From NCBI GenBank assembly GCA_900768635.1, contig CAAGDP010000170.1, positions 1 to 19,166 on the forward strand: DNA of 19,166 bases, given 5' to 3'. A program made the translations under genes and the position numbers. Of this stretch, positions 16,138 to 19,166 are shown piece by piece (position 1 is the first letter of the stretch; every line of letters begins with the position of its first letter). The notes under the pieces were generated by a model that was given only the letters and a program-made list of their open reading frames with translations, had not been told where the DNA came from and did no database searches. The stretch comes from Enterobacterales bacterium (GTDB lineage: Bacteria > Pseudomonadota > Gammaproteobacteria > Enterobacterales > Succinivibrionaceae).

Positions 16138-16165
16138 AAAAAAGGGAGGTATAACCTCCCTTTTT
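16138..16165. terminator. Strong bidirectional intrinsic terminator after glgP
   Basis: Six A residues, then GGGAGGT, a three-base loop, ACCTCCC and TTTTT. The GC-rich seven-pair stem extends through A-T pairs and is followed by a T run on both strands. It starts 27 bp beyond the glgP stop, so it should end the glgP transcript, and it would also stop any plus-strand transcription from the 16012-16116 scrap. Confidence 0.9.
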
Positions 16166-16191
16166 ATATACTGATTAAAGCGATCTAAAGA

Positions 16192-18696
16192 TTACTTCAC
16201 ATCACAGGACTTAAGATTCCAAACCAGTTTTACATAATCCTCAATAGAACGGTCGGAATTGAACTTGCCCATTGTAGTAGAGTTAACAATAGCAGCCTTA
16301 GCCCACTTCTTCTTGTCACGATACATTTCATCAATCTTCTTATGAGCTTCAGAGTAAGAAGCAAAGTCAGCAAGAGCGAGATAGGTATCACCACCATTCA
16401 AGAGAGAATTCTTAATGCTGGAAAGTTCACCAGGCTTACCCGGGGTAAAGTAGTCGGAATCCAACCAGTCAAGAACAGCTTTCAGCTCTTCGTTGCCATA
16501 GTAGTAATCCCAAGGATTGTAACCGCGAGCCTTAAGAGCCTTAACTTCATCTACAGTAAGACCGAAGATTGCGTTATTTTCCTTACCGGCTTCTTCAGCA
16601 ATTTCAATGTTAGCACCATCCAAAGTTCCCAGAGTAATAGCACCGTTCATTGCCAGCTTCATGTTACTGGTTCCGGAAGCTTCGTAACCGGCAGTAGAAA
16701 TCTGCTGAGAAATATCTGCGGCTGGAATAATCTTTTCTGCAAGACTTACGCGGTAGTTAGGCAGGAATACAACCTTAATCTTACCCTTGATGCGTTCATC
16801 ATTGTTGATCTTATCACCAACCTTATTGATGGCATAAATAATATTCTTAGCCATTGTATAAGCAGGAGCTGACTTGGAACCAAAGATAAATACATGGTTA
16901 ACCATATCATAATCTGGGTTCTGAAGAACACGTCTGTAAAGAGCAAGAATGTACAGCAGGTTGAGTTGCTGACGCTTGTATTCATGAAGTCTCTTAACCT
17001 GAATATCGAAGATAGCATCGGCAGAAACCTTTATACCAGTTTCCTGTTCAATAACCTTGGCCAGCTGAACCTTATTGTCATGCTTAATCTGCATGAAACG
17101 TTTCTGGAACTTTTCATCATCAGCAAACTTGGTTGCCTGACGCAGCAGATCAAGATCAATCGGCCAGTTTGGACCAACAGTTTCAGTATACAGCTTGGCC
17201 AGTTCACGGTTGCAGGCAAGTAACCAGCGACGAGGAGTTACGCCGTTAGTAACGTTGCAGAACTTATCAGGCCAGATTTCAGCAAATTCAGGGAACAGAT
17301 CTTCCTTAACCAGCTTAGAATGGATTTCTGCAACACCGTTAACCTTATGAGAGCCAATAACGCAAAGGTTAGCCATGCGAACCTTGCGCATTTCACCTTC
17401 TTCAATAATAGAAAGCTTGGACTTAATCCAGTCATTACCCGGCCACTTGGATTCGACAATATCATCCAGGAAGCGACGGTTAATTTCGTAAATAATTTCC
17501 AGATGACGTGGAAGAACTCTTTCGAAAAGGTACAGAGGCCACTTTTCCAGTGCTTCAGGAAGCAGAGTGTGATTAGTATAGGAGAATACCTTGTAGCAGA
17601 TATCCCAGGCATAGGACCATTCAACACCTTCTTCATCCACCAGAATTCTCATAAGTTCCGGAATAGCGATGGTTGGATGAGTATCGTTAAGCTGAACAGC
17701 AATCTTTTCTGCAAACTTGGAGAAATCGTTGCCATGAGCACGCTTGTAACGACGGATAATATCCTTTAGAGAGCAGGCACAGAAGAAATACTGCTGAACT
17801 AAACGCAGGATCTTACCTTCTTCGGTGGAATCATTAGGATAAAGAACCTTGGAAATGGTCTCTGCAGTAGCTTTTTCATACTGAGAATCTACATAACCGC
17901 CGGCATTAAATACGTCCCAGTCGAAGAATTCAGATGCACGGGATTCCCAAAGACGAAGGATATTAACAGTCTTTCCACTGTATCCAACAATAGGAATATC
18001 CCAAGGCACACCTTTAATAATCTGCTTAGGGTGCCAAACTTTCTTCATTGAACCATTTTCATCAAAAACGGTTTCAACATAACCACCAATCTGAACATCC
18101 TGAACAGATTCAGGACGACAGATTTCCCAAGGGTTGCCATATTCACGCCAAGAGTCCGGACGTTCAATCTGACGTCCACCTCTGATTTCCTGACGGAACA
18201 GACCATGTTCATAATGAATACCGTAACCTACTGCAGGTAAATTTAAAGTGGCAAGAGAGTCGATAAAGCAAGCAGCGAGACGACCAAGACCACCGTTACC
18301 CAGAGCCATATCAGGCTCCTGCTCACAGAGATCAGAAAGTTCAAAGCCCAGTTTCATTTCCTTACTGAGCTCTGAAATAGCCTGTTCACAGGCATCATAA
18401 AGATTTAAATTAATTAAGTTGTTAACTGTCAGACGACCCATCAGAAACTCAGCGGACAGATAATGAACTGCACGGGTGTCGTTGTTGTAATGAGACTGCT
18501 GTGTCTGGGTTAATCTTTCAAAGACCTGTTCATTTACTGCTGCACAGGTTGCTTTCCACCAGGCTTGCTTACTTGCTTTCTTTTCACTAGTTCCCAGAGT
18601 GGTATGCAACTGGCGGACAATTTCCTTCTTCAGGTAATCTTTGTCAACTGCACCTGACGCTGCAGTAGTCACTTGCACGTCTTTTTTCTTTGTCAT
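16192..18696 (-). CDS. glgP: Glycogen/starch/alpha-glucan phosphorylase
   Basis: An 834-residue cytoplasmic PLP enzyme releasing glucose-1-phosphate from alpha-1,4-glucans. Length fits the family (E. coli GlgP 815). Visible signatures are VHYLSAEFLMGRL near the N terminus, NGGLGRLAACFIDSLATL, a long central glycosyltransferase-B fold, and the PLP-site EASGTSNMKLAMNGAITLGT with the Schiff-base lysine at K680. AAGGA lies about nine bases before the ATG. It stands alone: the preceding gap 18697-19067 has only a weak candidate promoter (TTGGTA at 18780-18785 and TGTAAT at 18758-18763, 16-bp spacer) plus the inverted repeat, and a strong terminator follows. Fewer CCGG-containing codons than the neighbours suggest the codon choice of a highly expressed gene. 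glgP and malP relatives are hard to tell apart by eye, so the exact glucan is not fixed. Confidence 0.95.
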   Translation of the reverse strand: MTKKKDVQVTTAASGAVDKDYLKKEIVRQLHTTLGTSEKKASKQAWWKATCAAVNEQVFERLTQTQQSHYNNDTRAVHYLSAEFLMGRLTVNNLINLNLYDACEQAISELSKEMKLGFELSDLCEQEPDMALGNGGLGRLAACFIDSLATLNLPAVGYGIHYEHGLFRQEIRGGRQIERPDSWREYGNPWEICRPESVQDVQIGGYVETVFDENGSMKKVWHPKQIIKGVPWDIPIVGYSGKTVNILRLWESRASEFFDWDVFNAGGYVDSQYEKATAETISKVLYPNDSTEEGKILRLVQQYFFCACSLKDIIRRYKRAHGNDFSKFAEKIAVQLNDTHPTIAIPELMRILVDEEGVEWSYAWDICYKVFSYTNHTLLPEALEKWPLYLFERVLPRHLEIIYEINRRFLDDIVESKWPGNDWIKSKLSIIEEGEMRKVRMANLCVIGSHKVNGVAEIHSKLVKEDLFPEFAEIWPDKFCNVTNGVTPRRWLLACNRELAKLYTETVGPNWPIDLDLLRQATKFADDEKFQKRFMQIKHDNKVQLAKVIEQETGIKVSADAIFDIQVKRLHEYKRQQLNLLYILALYRRVLQNPDYDMVNHVFIFGSKSAPAYTMAKNIIYAINKVGDKINNDERIKGKIKVVFLPNYRVSLAEKIIPAADISQQISTAGYEASGTSNMKLAMNGAITLGTLDGANIEIAEEAGKENNAIFGLTVDEVKALKARGYNPWDYYYGNEELKAVLDWLDSDYFTPGKPGELSSIKNSLLNGGDTYLALADFASYSEAHKKIDEMYRDKKKWAKAAIVNSTTMGKFNSDRSIEDYVKLVWNLKSCDVK

Positions 18697-18845
18697 ATTA
18701 GTTTTCCTTAAATATATACATATTCTGGCTAATGCCGAGGTATATCACATGTCATAGATTACAACATATGGTTTAATTTTACCAAAAATGGCTAACCTTT
18801 TTCAAATTCAACACCAGACAAATCGCAGGCATTATTACAAAGAAA

Positions 18846-19094
18846 GTTACTATTCACAAGCTTTCTATTTGTGAAAAACGATACCTGTATATTGTCCGGT
18901 GAAGGAGTTTAAGACAGGTTAAATAGATTCGGCGATTAGGCTCGGTAGTTTCTGTTTCAGATAGTGCCAGCAAAAGGACTTCGTTTTTGGTGAAAAATTA
19001 TATCTGGAGCCTTTCCCCATGGACTGACTCCAGATCTGTCATAATTCCGAATGAAAATTCGGTCTGATTACTTAACCTTTTTCATTTCAATATA
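18846..19094 (-). repeat. Right copy of 249-bp inverted repeat (gene 3' end plus non-coding tail)
   Basis: Reverse-complement match of 633-881 with 11 mismatches and no gaps. It covers the last nine codons of the second PDDEXK-type gene and the 222 bp downstream, ending about 150 bp upstream of the glgP ATG. An open stretch of about 50 codons inside the tail has no start codon and its differences between copies are mostly non-synonymous, so I do not call it coding. Confidence 0.9.
19002..19062 (-). other. Two conserved hairpins after the stop codon of the right PDDEXK-type gene
   Basis: CCGAAT-TTTC-ATTCGG (19047-19062 read on the minus strand) is a perfect six-pair hairpin, and ATCTGGAG/CTCCAGAT (19028-19035 with 19002-19009) an eight-pair stem. 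Both match the hairpins at 665-725 in order and spacing. Confidence 0.5.
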
Positions 19095-19166
19095 ACATTC
19101 TTTCTGACAGAAGCTGATACCGTAGCAATAGATCTCAGTTATGATGTCATCTATAAATTCATCAGC
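19068..19166 (-). CDS. Second AAA-ATPase-like/PDDEXK_9-type gene, extreme C terminus (rest outside window)
   Basis: Only the last 32 residues are in view, ending IYCYGISF and YIEMKKVK before TAA. Seventeen of the last 21 residues equal those of the gene ending at 659 (IYCYGISL...YIEMKKVK), so this is a paralog in opposite orientation. The 39 nucleotides just before the repeat boundary are only about 72% identical, mostly through third-position changes. The two genes point toward each other across the window. The domain content is inferred from the left copy, since the nuclease motif itself lies outside. Confidence 0.65.
   Translation of the reverse strand, partial: ADEFIDDIITEIYCYGISFCQKECYIEMKKVK

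Noticed and set aside
18735..18755. Possible CRP site (TGTGA half) upstream of glgP
   Set aside because: Only one half-site is present; the matching TCACA at the right spacing is missing.
1..19166. CRISPR arrays, tRNA or rRNA genes, complete insertion sequences
   Set aside because: None were seen: no regular direct repeats with spacers, no cloverleaf-like or rRNA sequence, and no intact transposase.

Overview
The window looks like chromosomal DNA of an AT-leaning gammaproteobacterium. The minus-strand order pdxB - usg (asd-like) - fimV - truA - accD - folC - dedD is the classic gammaproteobacterial pdxB/truA/accD/folC cluster. A multi-copy-type AAA-ATPase-like/PD-(D/E)XK protein, a periplasmic sugar-epimerase-like enzyme and moderate GC would suit an anaerobic gut or rumen member such as the Succinivibrionaceae, but that placement is inference; no 16S or tRNA gene was found.

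Layout, left to right: (1) 3-659, the 3' part of a plus-strand gene of the AAA-ATPase-like/PDDEXK_9 type, followed by a 3' tail to 881. (2) 1076-3761, minus strand: a Nif3/YbgI-type protein and a methyl-accepting chemotaxis protein with a double-Cache-like sensor. (3) 4037-4363, minus: a single-domain cupin. (4) 4563-7677, minus: accD-folC-dedD, tightly packed, with a TAATG stop/start overlap between accD and folC. (5) 8064-10122, plus: a PadR-type regulator and an exported (alpha/alpha)6-barrel protein resembling N-acylglucosamine 2-epimerases. This pair sits in the middle of the conserved minus-strand cluster and ends at a hairpin shared with the convergent truA. (6) 10239-15758, minus: pdxB, a usg-type aspartate-semialdehyde-dehydrogenase relative lacking the catalytic cysteine, a FimV-like inner-membrane protein and truA. 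(7) 15759-16191: a gene-free stretch with a 12-bp palindrome, a possible transposase scrap and a strong terminator. (8) 16192-18696, minus: glycogen phosphorylase. (9) 18846-19166: the 3' end of a second copy of the PDDEXK_9-type gene on the minus strand, with the same 3' tail.

The most unusual signal is that the window is bracketed by two inverted copies of a 249-bp block (633-881 and 18846-19094; 238 of 249 positions identical, no gaps by my hand alignment). The block covers the last codons of the two paralogous genes and about 220 bp of downstream non-coding DNA. The non-coding tail is far better conserved than the coding DNA just upstream of it (about 72% over 39 nt), and both copies keep two hairpins. 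Recombination between them would flip about 18 kb carrying accD, folC, truA, pdxB and glgP.

Functionally the core genes serve fatty-acid synthesis (accD), folate (folC), pyridoxal phosphate (pdxB), tRNA pseudouridylation (truA), cell division/envelope (dedD), polar organisation (fimV) and glycogen breakdown (glgP, itself PLP-dependent). The regulator/epimerase pair, the chemoreceptor and the flanking PDDEXK paralogs are the accessory part.
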